Source of the DNA: Segetibacter sp.
GTDB taxonomy: Bacteria; Bacteroidota; Bacteroidia; Chitinophagales; Chitinophagaceae
DNA length: 64,000 bases
Assembly: GCF_025963695.1 (NCBI RefSeq)
Contig: NZ_JAOQAH010000068.1
Span: 1 to 64,000 of the forward strand
Direction of reading: 5' to 3'
Position numbers and translations under genes: made by a program. Each line of letters starts with the position of its first letter. The first letter of the stretch is position 1. Of the stretch, positions 51,198 to 60,135 are shown piece by piece. The notes below the pieces were generated by a model. That model had not been told where the DNA came from. It did not search any database and saw only the letters and a program-made list of their open reading frames with translations.

Positions 51198-52038
51198 GAA
51201 GCTATCAACTATTTGATGAACTGTAATGCAGATTTGTTTTGGGCTATTCGCGGCGGCGGTGGCAACTTTGGCATTGTCACTCTTTTTGGGTTTAGGTTGC
51301 ACCCCGTCGGTCCGAACATACTTGCCAGCCTGATCTTATACCCAATGGATCAGGCAAAAGAAATGTTGCAATTTTATAGAGATAACATCGGCAATACATC
51401 GAGCGAGATCATTACTTATACCGGCCTTTTGGTAACCCCTGATGGCCTGCCTGTTACCTTTATTTTACCTACCTGGTTAGGGCCATTAGAAGAAGGTGAA
51501 GAACAACTTGCTAAGCTTCGCTCCTTTGGAACTTTTATAGCTGACCTTGTAGGTGAAATGCCTTATACTCAGTTGCCATCCCTTTTTGACTCTGCCACAC
51601 CTTAAGGCATGAGGAGATATTGGAAGTCAGGCTATTTCACACAAATTTCTGATGAGCTTATTGACATCTTTATCAGGAATGTAGTTAAACTCCCTTCGCC
51701 TTATTCGCCTGTACTATTTTTTCACATTCGTGGTGAGGCCTCCAGGGGTTCCAGTAGAAGAAACAGCATTTGTACATAGATGTGAGCAATGGGATGTAGA
51801 TATTATAAGCCAATGGACGGAAGCGGAGGAGGATGAAAGTAATATTAATTGGACCAGGAATTTTTGGAAAGAGATAGAACCCTTTAGTAAAGGAGTCTAT
51901 GTTAACCATCTCGATAGTGATGATAATGAAAGAGTCAAAAATGCTTATGGGGTAAACTATGAAAAATCGAGACAGATAAAACGCAAGTATGATCCCAATA
52001 ACTTTTTCCGTTTAAACAATAATATTCTTCCCTCCTAA
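51198..52038 (+). pseudogene. Decayed FAD-linked (BBE-type) oxidoreductase
   Basis: The frame starts in mid-domain with NADLFWAIRGGGGNFGIVTLFGFRLHPVGP, the second half of an FAD_binding_4 domain, so the whole N-terminal FAD region is missing. An in-frame TAA occurs at 51603-51605, after which the same frame continues with family-like sequence (YWKSGYFTQISDELIDIFI). A frameshift near 51740 then leads to the BBE C-terminus (VNHLDSDDNERVKNAYGVNYEKSRQIKRKYDPNNFFRLNNNI). One truncation, one stop and one shift make it a pseudogene. Confidence 0.85.
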
Positions 52039-52103
52039 AAACTTTCTTTGACCAATTCAAACGATTGTGACAAAAATTTGCACTTAGTTTATAATAACAA
52101 ATT

Positions 52104-52140
52104 GCCCCAAAACGAGTTTGTTTTGGGGCTTTACTTTTTT
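52104..52140 (+). terminator. Terminator after the FAD-oxidase pseudogene
   Basis: A perfect 10-bp stem (GCCCCAAAAC / GTTTTGGGGC) with a 6-nt loop, followed by TTTACTTTTTT. It still marks the old 3' end of the oxidase gene. Confidence 0.85.
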
Positions 52141-52175
52141 CTAATACCGGCATAAAACAACTAACACCCCGAACC

Positions 52176-54494
52176 TTAATCGTATTTCACTCCTACCCTC
52201 AAAGCTTTCAGTCCGCTTACACCTTGTAAATCTTCAAGCTCCAATTTTTCAATTTCTTCGGTTAGCAGCTTCTTACTTTGCAAATAATGAATGTGCTGTA
52301 AATACACAGTAACCTCAGAAGCGTTTGAGTAAATAATTGCAATGGTATGTGGCTGAGTAAGGCGTTCAGAGGTGCCCTTAATGCGCGACTTATCTATTCT
52401 CTTTTTAAGTACTTCGTACCTTATATTGCTTGAACCTTCTACATCAAAGCGACGTTCATCTTTCCGGAAACAAATATCAATGGGCTGCGACTGAACCAAA
52501 ATTAGTTGAGTGGTGAAAAGTGAAAGAGGCAGCGTTTCCTGTAGCTCGTAATTTAGCTTCGCTATATGAGCCATTGTTGTAAGCTGCCACAACTTTAAAT
52601 TCTTCAAATAAATAGGATCAAAAGTTTTTGTAGCAACAATAGATTTGCCTATGTAAATATTGTATTCCACCCCATCGGTTCTATATTTTTCAAAATAAAA
52701 ATTGTAGATAGCTTGTTGTTTCTTTACCTCCTCTTCCAGGTACTCCACAATGCCTTTGTTAATTTTTTCAATACTAATTTCATAAGCATTCAGGTTGCTG
52801 TTAAAAATCCCATGATGCTTGTTGGTCTTCGCAAAATAACCGGCTATATCCTTTTCATAACCACTACTATGTTGAGATAAGTATCTAAAAAAGCAGAACA
52901 CTTCATTCTCAAAAAACTCAACAATTTCTATTTCTTTTTCTGTAGTAATTAAATCATCTATCGAATTAATGAAAAGCTCACACTTAAATTTAATACTATC
53001 CAACAGGGGTAAACAAATTGCTTCTGAAGCCTTGTTAAGCAATTCAACTGTAGCTACTAACTGACTGTTATAATCATTTTTTAAAGCAATATTTCTTTCA
53101 ACAGAAGAGTCCCTGATATCAATAGCACCATAAAGAGGATGAACGTCAGGGAAGATGATATCTTCAACAGCATCAGCGTTTTTGTCATCTCCGTTATTGC
53201 GAAGCGTATTCCATGCTGCCTCGTGAAATTTCCATTCAACAGAAGGTTGCAGGGGAGTATACTTTTCCTTAACAATTCTATTAATGTTACTATCCAGCGT
53301 TTCAATCATGTAATATAAAAGATCTCTTATAAGGGGAATGGCAGGCTGTAAAACGTCAATAGCTTCTGTTGAAATATTTTCTTTTTCTAATTCAAATAAG
53401 CCCAATAGTCCATCCTTTTTTGTCACAATTGGAAGTACCAGGTAATTTTTAATTTCTTGCTTACCCAATTCGGTTATCGAAGCCCTGCTGGTAACAAAAT
53501 CTTTGTCGATGTTGGAAAAAATGTAAGGCTCGGGGTTATCAGACAACTTTTTGTAAGTCTCGTTTATATCAATTCCCTTTTTAATCCCCTTTTCTATGGA
53601 CGAAATGCCAACACCTTTTGTTATTAAACAACTGTCGTATACAATTCTTCCGTTTAATTTAAAAAAAGGAGTAATGCCGATCCTGATCCTGGAGTCATTA
53701 ACAAGTTCACCTATTGCCATTTCAACAACGTTTACCGTTTCGCCAATCGACACCATGGGCATGTTGATAATTGCATTCTTCAACTCAGCCACCGCCATTT
53801 CTTTGCTGACATCTTCAATAGATATCATACAAAAACCTTCCAGCCAAAATTTTTCTGACGGAAATTTTTTAAAAGCAGTTAAAAAGTCGCTTCCACTCAA
53901 ATTTAATATTTTAGTCCATCTTGCATTAAACGGTGGCAGCGGGCCACTCGCATGTACTTCAATAAAGCTGCTTTCTACTGTCATCTGCAAATGCTTGATT
54001 ATATCTCCATCTTCATTTTTTACCTGCTTAATTATTTTATGGGTATCGTCGGTTTTTATATTGTAACAGCGGTCCAATATCAGCCTGACAAAATATCTTA
54101 AATAACTTTCTTCATCCTCTTTTGTATTAAACTCTATGTGTTCTTCTATAAACGTTTTTTTAAAAGTATCAGAATAATAAAATAAACAACTCGGCTGTAA
54201 AAAAGCCAGGGCAAAAGGGCAACTTTCGGCACCGGAAGACAGTGGCACTAATGACATTACCAGCAATTGAATTAGTTCGTCATGTTGCTCAAGTATCGTT
54301 ACATCTTCAAAGGGAACAGTCAGAGAAAGGTGTTGCTGAAATTTCTTAATCAGGTAGCGATAGAATTTTACCCTTATATCAAGTGAACGATCCATTTTCT
54401 CTTTCAGAAAACGAACATAGGGGCCAAAAGAAGGATTGAACTGAAAGTGTTGTTCAGTGATCCACGGCTTTGACTTTTGTTTATAAATTCTCAT
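52176..54494 (-). CDS. Large protein with GAF-like region, unknown function
   Basis: This 772-residue soluble protein has no signal or membrane segment. A central stretch (about 330-400: YIFSNIDKDFVTSRASITELGKQEIKNYLVLPIVTKKDGLLGLFELEKEN) resembles a GAF sensor domain. The remainder is mostly helical with no catalytic motif that I can name. Similar long proteins are widespread in Bacteroidota and often annotated only as GAF-containing. An A motif lies 92 bp upstream, pointing away. Confidence 0.65.
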   Translation of the reverse strand: MRIYKQKSKPWITEQHFQFNPSFGPYVRFLKEKMDRSLDIRVKFYRYLIKKFQQHLSLTVPFEDVTILEQHDELIQLLVMSLVPLSSGAESCPFALAFLQPSCLFYYSDTFKKTFIEEHIEFNTKEDEESYLRYFVRLILDRCYNIKTDDTHKIIKQVKNEDGDIIKHLQMTVESSFIEVHASGPLPPFNARWTKILNLSGSDFLTAFKKFPSEKFWLEGFCMISIEDVSKEMAVAELKNAIINMPMVSIGETVNVVEMAIGELVNDSRIRIGITPFFKLNGRIVYDSCLITKGVGISSIEKGIKKGIDINETYKKLSDNPEPYIFSNIDKDFVTSRASITELGKQEIKNYLVLPIVTKKDGLLGLFELEKENISTEAIDVLQPAIPLIRDLLYYMIETLDSNINRIVKEKYTPLQPSVEWKFHEAAWNTLRNNGDDKNADAVEDIIFPDVHPLYGAIDIRDSSVERNIALKNDYNSQLVATVELLNKASEAICLPLLDSIKFKCELFINSIDDLITTEKEIEIVEFFENEVFCFFRYLSQHSSGYEKDIAGYFAKTNKHHGIFNSNLNAYEISIEKINKGIVEYLEEEVKKQQAIYNFYFEKYRTDGVEYNIYIGKSIVATKTFDPIYLKNLKLWQLTTMAHIAKLNYELQETLPLSLFTTQLILVQSQPIDICFRKDERRFDVEGSSNIRYEVLKKRIDKSRIKGTSERLTQPHTIAIIYSNASEVTVYLQHIHYLQSKKLLTEEIEKLELEDLQGVSGLKALRVGVKYD

Positions 54495-54585
54495 TGCGTC
54501 TACCTCTGCGGAAATTTAAGTTAGTACCAATAAACTTTCTGATAATCTTGTATGGGAGCCAGCAGAATTCTTTACTTCAACTTTC

Positions 54586-54605
54586 GTTGTGTCACTCACT
54601 TGTAC
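54586..54605 (+). repeat. Dispersed intergenic motif, A subtype (copy 16)
   Basis: An exact consensus copy of GTTGTGTCACTCACTTGTAC, 92 bp upstream of the GAF-like gene and pointing away from it; preceded by GGGAGCCAGCAG. Confidence 0.92.
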
Positions 54606-54670
54606 CACATAATAATGGCAACATTTTGTAAGAATGCTAATACGAAATGGCGCCTAAGCCATAAGATTTT

Positions 54671-57271
54671 TTAAAAGTTAACTCCAATAGTTATATAAGG
54701 TTGTGTCCCTTCAATTGAATGTCCGATTACTACTTGTATCAAAACGAGGTCTGCCGGTACAACATATAAACCACCTCCATATCCGTCGTGCCATTTGTCC
54801 GACAACTCTCCCGGTACCCAAACCCTCCCTACATCATTAAAACCAATAAGACCAACTGTTCCGGGCGCCAGGTATGAGTTAAAGTCAAACAGCTTCAACT
54901 GCGCCTGTATACTATGATAAAACATTGACTTGCCTGTAAAACGAAGAGAGTGATAGCCTCTCAGGTTTTGTATACCTCCTAATTGCATCTGCTGAAAATA
55001 TGCCGGCTTGCCAATTGTTGTACCTGCTAATAGCCGGTTAACAATTACCAGGTTTGAATCTCCAAAAACAGGCATAAAAACACTTAGGTCAGATGCAACA
55101 CGTCCGTACGATTTTTTATCCCCCCTTATTTCGTGCATTCCTCTTATTTCAGATGACCAGTACACTCCTTTAAAAGGAAGCACAAGTCTGTTTCTTGTAT
55201 CTAATAAAGCTCCCCCTACAAGACCAGCATAGTATCGTTTCGAGAAAATATTTTCAACCAGATGACTGGCGTGGTAGGTCGATAAGTAACGGTTAGCGTT
55301 GTCTTCCTTAGAACTAGCATAATATTGAGCAGCTATTCCTGCACTAAGTTTAAGGTGACGACTAACGTTTTGTTTCAATCTTATGTCAGCATTTATATAG
55401 TCATAACGATTTCGATAAAAAGTAATTCCCTTAGCCTTGGTTTTAATGAATTCCGTTTCGTTGCCAACCCCATAAAAATTACTAATATTCTCAGGTCCCC
55501 TTAAGAAGACATTGATCAATAAATCGGTTTTTCCAAACACCTTTCTAACATCGCCTAAATAACTAAACATGAAAGCCTTTCTCCCAGTTGAATAATTTCC
55601 AAATATTTCATGTCGTGCAGCAAAAGGTTCTTTCCTAAAGCCATGCTTTTGATAAATTATTCCAGCTCTAAATTGCACCCCTTGATCAAGGTTATATATT
55701 GCCGACACTACAGGACCAAACTGGTCATATTTAAAAGCATGTTTTTCAAAATGGTAAACCGAACTATCTGTGGAGATACGAAGCTTTGCATTGCGGGTAC
55801 CAGGTAAATAGTTTTCTTTATTCAACTGGTCGTAAATGTATATGTTACTTCTGTTTTTAACCTCGCTACTTACGTGAAAACTGTCTTTATCAGCACCTCC
55901 AAGCATTCGTACTTTTATCGGTGACTTCCCTGTTCCCCTTACAGTAAAAGTGTTCTTACCCCCAAAACCATATAACCTGATCTCCCTGGTGATTGCGGGA
56001 TTGAAAGTTCTGATAAAAATAATTCCACCTTTAGTTCCTTCTTTTTTCGTCTTATAAATAGTTACTGCCAGGTCCCCGTTGCTCTTGTTTTCCAAGTCAA
56101 AAAGTTCGTGCTTATCAGAAGTGGGAATATCAACGTACTTCGACAAAAACTGGTAATATTTCAAGCCATCTTGCTCTAAGTTGTTTCTACGGGCTATTAA
56201 CGTTCTTACGATTTTTTTTCCCGAAAGGGCATAAATAGTATCGGGTAATAATCGTATTGCCTCAGATATTAAACCATCCGTAATTTTATCCTGAACATAT
56301 TTAATTTGTTCCTTCCAGTCTTCCTTACTTAAACTGTTTAAGAAGTAGCGGTCAAAATACCTGTTGTTGAAATTATATCCTCCAATGTCTCTTATATCTT
56401 CCTTAAATCCCTGCAGATTCGACTTAAGCCACTGATGGCTTAAAAACCAGGGCAGCACACCAGATGTGTTATAATACACTTTATCACGATCACGAGGTGC
56501 GGGACTATAAATCATCCCATTGTTATCTTTCTTTCTCTCCCATCTCCACTGGTCATCGTGCCTGTCCCAATCGCCCATTAAGATATCGAGAAGCCTTGCT
56601 CTTAAAACTAACTTTTGATCAACTCTTGTATCATTATCATCGCGCAGTTCCTGTCGGGCTCGCTCTGAGTTGTCAGTCCTTATGGTGTCTACAGGTTCTC
56701 GTTCTTCAAACAGTAAAACAGAATTAGCAAAATCGGCACGGTACTCAGCCAACGCAGGATCGTCTGCTACATACACAATTTCAGGATTTGAATGTGGAAT
56801 ATTAAGTGCCCTGGCAAACGGCGGTACCGTTAACGCTGAATAAGGGTGACCAGTTACAACCTGGTCTTGTAAAATATCTTTAGCAACCGTCTTTCTCAAT
56901 TTTTCCGGCAATCCCCGCTCAGGATATTTTTGGATAGAACGCAGTACCCATTGCCTTCCTCTCGGGTCTTTAAGCCGTAAAGATTTAGTTTGTAATCCTC
57001 CACCTCTCTGAAGTATGGTTAGTCCTCCTTTTTCTTTCGATAAATGAAAGACCTGCATTCTCACTGGCACCGCCCATAACTTCCGATAACTTTCCCCCAA
57101 CCAAAAACGGTGAAACTTATTCACTTCGTCATAAGCTGGAGCAATCGCAACATCTATACTATCATTTGCTGTACTGGTGGGCTGGGCATCTGTTTTAAAT
57201 GATAAAGACAATAGAAATAACATCGCCAGGTATTTCACGATGTCTTTAGCTATTGAATGTATCTTGATCAT
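54671..57271 (-). CDS. Outer-membrane protein: kinase-like N-terminal domain plus OMP85/BamA-type barrel
   Basis: The 866-residue protein has a signal peptide (LAMLFLLSLSFKTDAQ) and an N-terminal domain (about 60-390). The latter contains a glycine-rich loop and following strand (RGGGLQTKSLRLKDPRGRQWVLRSIQK, 89-115), then MGDWDRHDDQWRW (232-244) and YSPAPRDRDKVYY (255-267). These resemble the nucleotide loop, catalytic-loop GDxDRHxxxW and metal-binding Asp of Fam20/HipA/CotH-type kinases. The C-terminal half is a surface-antigen (BamA/TamA) barrel: YAGLVGGALLDTRNRLVLPFKGVYWSSEIRG ... MQLGGIQNLRGYHSLRFTGKSMFYHSIQAQL, ending ITIGVNF. The barrel assignment is strong; the kinase assignment is an inference from motifs. 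Confidence 0.8.
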   Translation of the reverse strand: MIKIHSIAKDIVKYLAMLFLLSLSFKTDAQPTSTANDSIDVAIAPAYDEVNKFHRFWLGESYRKLWAVPVRMQVFHLSKEKGGLTILQRGGGLQTKSLRLKDPRGRQWVLRSIQKYPERGLPEKLRKTVAKDILQDQVVTGHPYSALTVPPFARALNIPHSNPEIVYVADDPALAEYRADFANSVLLFEEREPVDTIRTDNSERARQELRDDNDTRVDQKLVLRARLLDILMGDWDRHDDQWRWERKKDNNGMIYSPAPRDRDKVYYNTSGVLPWFLSHQWLKSNLQGFKEDIRDIGGYNFNNRYFDRYFLNSLSKEDWKEQIKYVQDKITDGLISEAIRLLPDTIYALSGKKIVRTLIARRNNLEQDGLKYYQFLSKYVDIPTSDKHELFDLENKSNGDLAVTIYKTKKEGTKGGIIFIRTFNPAITREIRLYGFGGKNTFTVRGTGKSPIKVRMLGGADKDSFHVSSEVKNRSNIYIYDQLNKENYLPGTRNAKLRISTDSSVYHFEKHAFKYDQFGPVVSAIYNLDQGVQFRAGIIYQKHGFRKEPFAARHEIFGNYSTGRKAFMFSYLGDVRKVFGKTDLLINVFLRGPENISNFYGVGNETEFIKTKAKGITFYRNRYDYINADIRLKQNVSRHLKLSAGIAAQYYASSKEDNANRYLSTYHASHLVENIFSKRYYAGLVGGALLDTRNRLVLPFKGVYWSSEIRGMHEIRGDKKSYGRVASDLSVFMPVFGDSNLVIVNRLLAGTTIGKPAYFQQMQLGGIQNLRGYHSLRFTGKSMFYHSIQAQLKLFDFNSYLAPGTVGLIGFNDVGRVWVPGELSDKWHDGYGGGLYVVPADLVLIQVVIGHSIEGTQPYITIGVNF

Positions 57272-57576
57272 ATTTTAAAGTAAAATTTTTAATTTGCATA
57301 TCCAATCTTTTCAAGATAAAACCGGCTTACAGGAGTTGTAAAAGGCGTAAATCTTATGTGGAAGGCATGTGCTGTAAGGCCAGCACGAAACCTAATCATG
57401 CGCGAAGCATTTCGAAGTGGAGTTGAGCGAATTTCAAAAAAATTACACAGCTAATTTTTTACCATTTAATTTGGGATAACCAATAAACTGTTTTCCATTT
57501 TAAAAGATTAAACGAAAGTCTAACTGGCCAGGCTTTTCTCTCTTTAATTTTTTATCTTCATCAAAAGCTTGTGCAT

Positions 57577-58482
57577 ATGAAAAAAACCTACAGCCATTTA
57601 TCATGCGCCCTAATTCTGGTGCTATTTAATTTTTGCACTGCTATCGGGCAGGAAAAAGACCGGTTAAGAATTATAATGTTTGGCGCCCACCCCGATGATT
57701 GTGATATGGGTGGAGGCGGCACTGCTATCATTTTTGCAAAAATGGGATACGCTGTAAAGTTTGTTTCTGTAACCAATGGAGATGCGGGTCATCAGACAAT
57801 GAAAGGGACGGCCCTGGCAAAACGACGATTTGCAGAAGCACAAGAAGCTGGGAAACGATTTGGCGTAGCATATGATGTACTTAACAATCATGACGGCGAA
57901 CTGTTGCCTACACTGGCAGTACGCATGCAGGTAATTAAAAAAATAAGAGAATGGGATGCTGATATCGTTATTGCCCCCAGGCCAAATGATTACCACCCGG
58001 ATCATAGATATACGGGAGTGCTGGTGCAAGACGCCGCGTACATGGTTGCAGTACCTAATGTAGCCCCTGAAACACCGGCACTAAAAAAGAACCCGGTCTT
58101 TCTATACTTCCAGGATCGTTTTCAAAAACCTAATCCTTTCCGCCCCGATATCGCCATAGACATAACGCCCGTTTTTGCTCAAAAAATTCATGCAATGGAC
58201 GCACACGAATCGCAGATGTATGAATGGCTTCCATGGATAGGGCATTTCCTTGAACAAGTGCCAGCTAATAAACAGGATCGGGAAAAGTGGCTGGGACAAA
58301 GACGAGCGGCGGAAATAAACCCATCTGTAAGGCAATCTTTGGAAAAATGGTATGGTAAGGATAAAGCTGCGACAATTAAAAATGCAGAGGCTTTTGAAAT
58401 TTGCGAATATGGCGCGCAACCTAATGATGAAGAAAAGAAAAGACTCTTTCCGATGCTGGTATCTACAACTGCACAACTTTAG
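57577..58482 (+). CDS. Exported PIG-L family deacetylase
   Basis: From the ATG at 57577 (a GTG at 57571 is also in frame) the 301-residue protein has a signal peptide (LSCALILVLFNFCTAIGQ) and the LmbE/PIG-L domain: IIMFGAHPDDCDMGGGGTAIIFAKMG (zinc-binding AHPDD), VTNGDAGH, and IAPRPNDYHPDHRYTGVLVQDAA with the second zinc His. It removes acetyl groups from N-acetylglucosaminyl substrates. The target here is unknown. The preceding 305-bp gap (57272-57576) shows no gene or repeat motif. Confidence 0.92.
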   Translation: MKKTYSHLSCALILVLFNFCTAIGQEKDRLRIIMFGAHPDDCDMGGGGTAIIFAKMGYAVKFVSVTNGDAGHQTMKGTALAKRRFAEAQEAGKRFGVAYDVLNNHDGELLPTLAVRMQVIKKIREWDADIVIAPRPNDYHPDHRYTGVLVQDAAYMVAVPNVAPETPALKKNPVFLYFQDRFQKPNPFRPDIAIDITPVFAQKIHAMDAHESQMYEWLPWIGHFLEQVPANKQDREKWLGQRRAAEINPSVRQSLEKWYGKDKAATIKNAEAFEICEYGAQPNDEEKKRLFPMLVSTTAQL

Positions 58483-58968
58483 ATGTCTAGCCCGAATGCA
58501 CATTCAACATCACAACTAAAGTTTAAAATTAGCCTGCCGAATTTCAAGACAAACTAAAAGGCTTCCTGTTCAATCATCGCAATTTGGTCAGAAGACTCAA
58601 GTTTTATTTCCCACTTCTGTATTTCAAAGTTTCGGTCTTGCTTAAATAAAAAATAACTGAAATCCATTTTGATCTTCCATCACATTAACGTCCCACCTCC
58701 TAATAAAAATGTAAGTTGATTGTCTAATAATTTTACGGAAATAACCATCTTTCTATTTTGTCGTTTTACAAAGACTCTTGACGAAAACAAAAATCCCTTG
58801 TGTTCAAAATCCATTAAATACTTTTTCACTATTCCTGACATTAACCTTGAAAGTTTGTATGCAACGAAAAAAGGAAGCGTAAAAAATCAGACTCATTGCA
58901 TTGATAATATGGATCTCCAAAATTCTTATGGCACAATTTTTAAGTAATCTCCTTTAAATAAAAAACAC
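58483..58968. other. Intergenic region with doubtful small ORFs
   Basis: A 37-codon ORF on the - strand (58554-58667, MDFSYFLFKQDRNFEIQKW...) and a 75-codon ORF on the + strand (58720-58947) have protein-like but unrecognised sequences. They may be fragments of one lost gene. I do not annotate either as a gene. Confidence 0.3.
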
Positions 58969-59091
58969 ATGAACAACATATTTAGAGGCTTAATAGCAGG
59001 ATACGGAGCAAAAAAACTTGGTGGTGGATGTTTTAGTACAATACTTATTTTTATAGTGCTATGGTATGTTTTAGGTCAATGCAATAACTAA
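58969..59091 (+). CDS. 40-residue small membrane protein
   Basis: The ORF encodes MNNIFRGLIAGYGAKKLGGG, then CFSTILIFIVLWYVLGQCNN. This is a short N-terminal amphipathic part, a GAKKLGGGC turn and one transmembrane helix. I recall similar tiny proteins in Bacteroidota with the same GAKxxGGGCF...W/YxLG pattern but no known function. A terminator hairpin 130 bp downstream supports transcription. Confidence 0.6.
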   Translation: MNNIFRGLIAGYGAKKLGGGCFSTILIFIVLWYVLGQCNN

Positions 59092-59219
59092 TATTTAAAA
59101 AAGTTATAACAGGCCATAGTCTACCCAATCAGAATGGAAGCACTACTAGGTCTTACTAAATGCACGCTAATTTAATTTCAAAATTCTATTTCCTGTATTC
59201 ATATTACTAACTACGATAG

Positions 59220-59253
59220 GTGATAGGCTCAACTATTACCTATCACTTTTTTT
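59220..59253 (+). terminator. Terminator
   Basis: GTGATAGG / CCTATCAC form an 8-bp stem with an 11-nt loop followed by seven T. It probably ends the small membrane-protein transcript. Confidence 0.75.
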
Positions 59254-59382
59254 ATTTTCCGCTACTAATATTGCGTTCCTCCACTAGCAGCGAGTTGCTA
59301 AGGCGCATAAGATAAATATTGCGGCTATGCCTTTGGAGGTGTCCTTCAATGTTACTCTGTAGCGAGTCTTAAGAGGAGCAAA

Positions 59383-59568
59383 TTATCTCGCCTCACCCAT
59401 ACCAGTTGTATCAGCATTCATAATAGTACCCGTTGAAGTATCTGTAAGCACGTGACCAGAAAAAGAGGTGTCGATTTTTACTGTATCAGCAGTCGGGTTT
59501 TCTGCCGAGTTATTATTACCACAAGAAGCAAAGGCAGGAATTAAAAAGAATAATACAAGCTTTTTCAT
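59383..59568 (-). CDS. Small lipoprotein (61 residues), Thr/Asp/Ser-rich
   Basis: It has a lipoprotein signal (KLVLFFLIPAFASC), then GNNNSAENPTADTVKIDTSFSGHVLTDTSTGTIMNADTTGMGEAR. The composition and signal resemble the two lipoproteins encoded next to it, although the sequence is more diverged. The function is unknown; it is perhaps a surface-coating or stress-induced peptide. Confidence 0.65.
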   Translation of the reverse strand: MKKLVLFFLIPAFASCGNNNSAENPTADTVKIDTSFSGHVLTDTSTGTIMNADTTGMGEAR

Positions 59569-59625
59569 TTTTTAATTTTCTTAGATGGAGTATGGAAAAT
59601 TGGGCCAGGGATATCGAGACTAAAA

Positions 59626-59655
59626 TAAAAAAAAGCCACCCCAACTTAGGGTGGC
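59626..59655 (-). terminator. Terminator of the small lipoprotein gene at 59741
   Basis: On the - strand GCCACCC / GGGTGGC (7 bp) with a 7-nt loop is followed by at least eight T, about 85 bp after the stop. Confidence 0.85.
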
Positions 59656-59740
59656 CGGTAACGATTGCTTGCCAAATAAAAATTTTTACTTCTGCCGTAG
59701 CAAGCTTACACACATATTCAAAAACAGAAGAACAAATATT

Positions 59741-59923
59741 TTAGTGAGGAGTGCTCATACTAGTAGTATCAGTAGACATTGCACTAGCTCCAGTAGTATC
59801 AGTACTCATTGTGCCAGAAGTTGCATCAGTAGATACAGATGTAGAGTCACTAGTAGTTGTTGATTCTCCACCGCCGCAAGCTGCAAATGCACCCAATACG
59901 AATACAAAAAGTAATTTTTTCAT
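59741..59923 (-). CDS. Small lipoprotein, duplicated copy 1
   Basis: The 60-residue protein has a lipoprotein signal (LLFVFVLGAFAAC) and a mature part of Ser/Thr/Asp repeats (STTTSDSTSVSTDATSGTMSTDTTGASAMSTDTTSM). It is nearly identical to the gene at 60136-60324, differing by a short SSTG insertion and its C-terminus, so it reflects a recent duplication. It has its own terminator. The function is unknown. Confidence 0.75.
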   Translation of the reverse strand: MKKLLFVFVLGAFAACGGGESTTTSDSTSVSTDATSGTMSTDTTGASAMSTDTTSMSTPH

Positions 59924-60019
59924 TGTTTCTTGATTTTGTTGTTAATGTTTGAATTATATATTAATACAAGCAATAATTAAAAGTAACCTCTCCTTTAATT
60001 ATTTCTTTTTTTTAATAAT

Positions 60020-60046
60020 CAAAAAGCCTTCCGTTTCGGGAAGGCT
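60020..60046 (-). terminator. Terminator of the small lipoprotein gene at 60136
   Basis: On the - strand AGCCTTCC / GGAAGGCT (8 bp, 6-nt loop) followed by TTTTTGATTATT, 90 bp after the stop. Confidence 0.82.
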
Positions 60047-60135
60047 CTTAAGAATTGCTTGCAAAAATATAATCTTAATCAGCTATAACTTAAGCAAGCG
60101 GTAAGCCAGAATAGTCGCCGATTTTAATTCAATGA

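Noticed and set aside
58554..58947. Two small ORFs (37 codons on -, 75 codons on +)
   Set aside because: Neither shows a family, signal peptide or regulatory context. They may be fragments of a lost gene.
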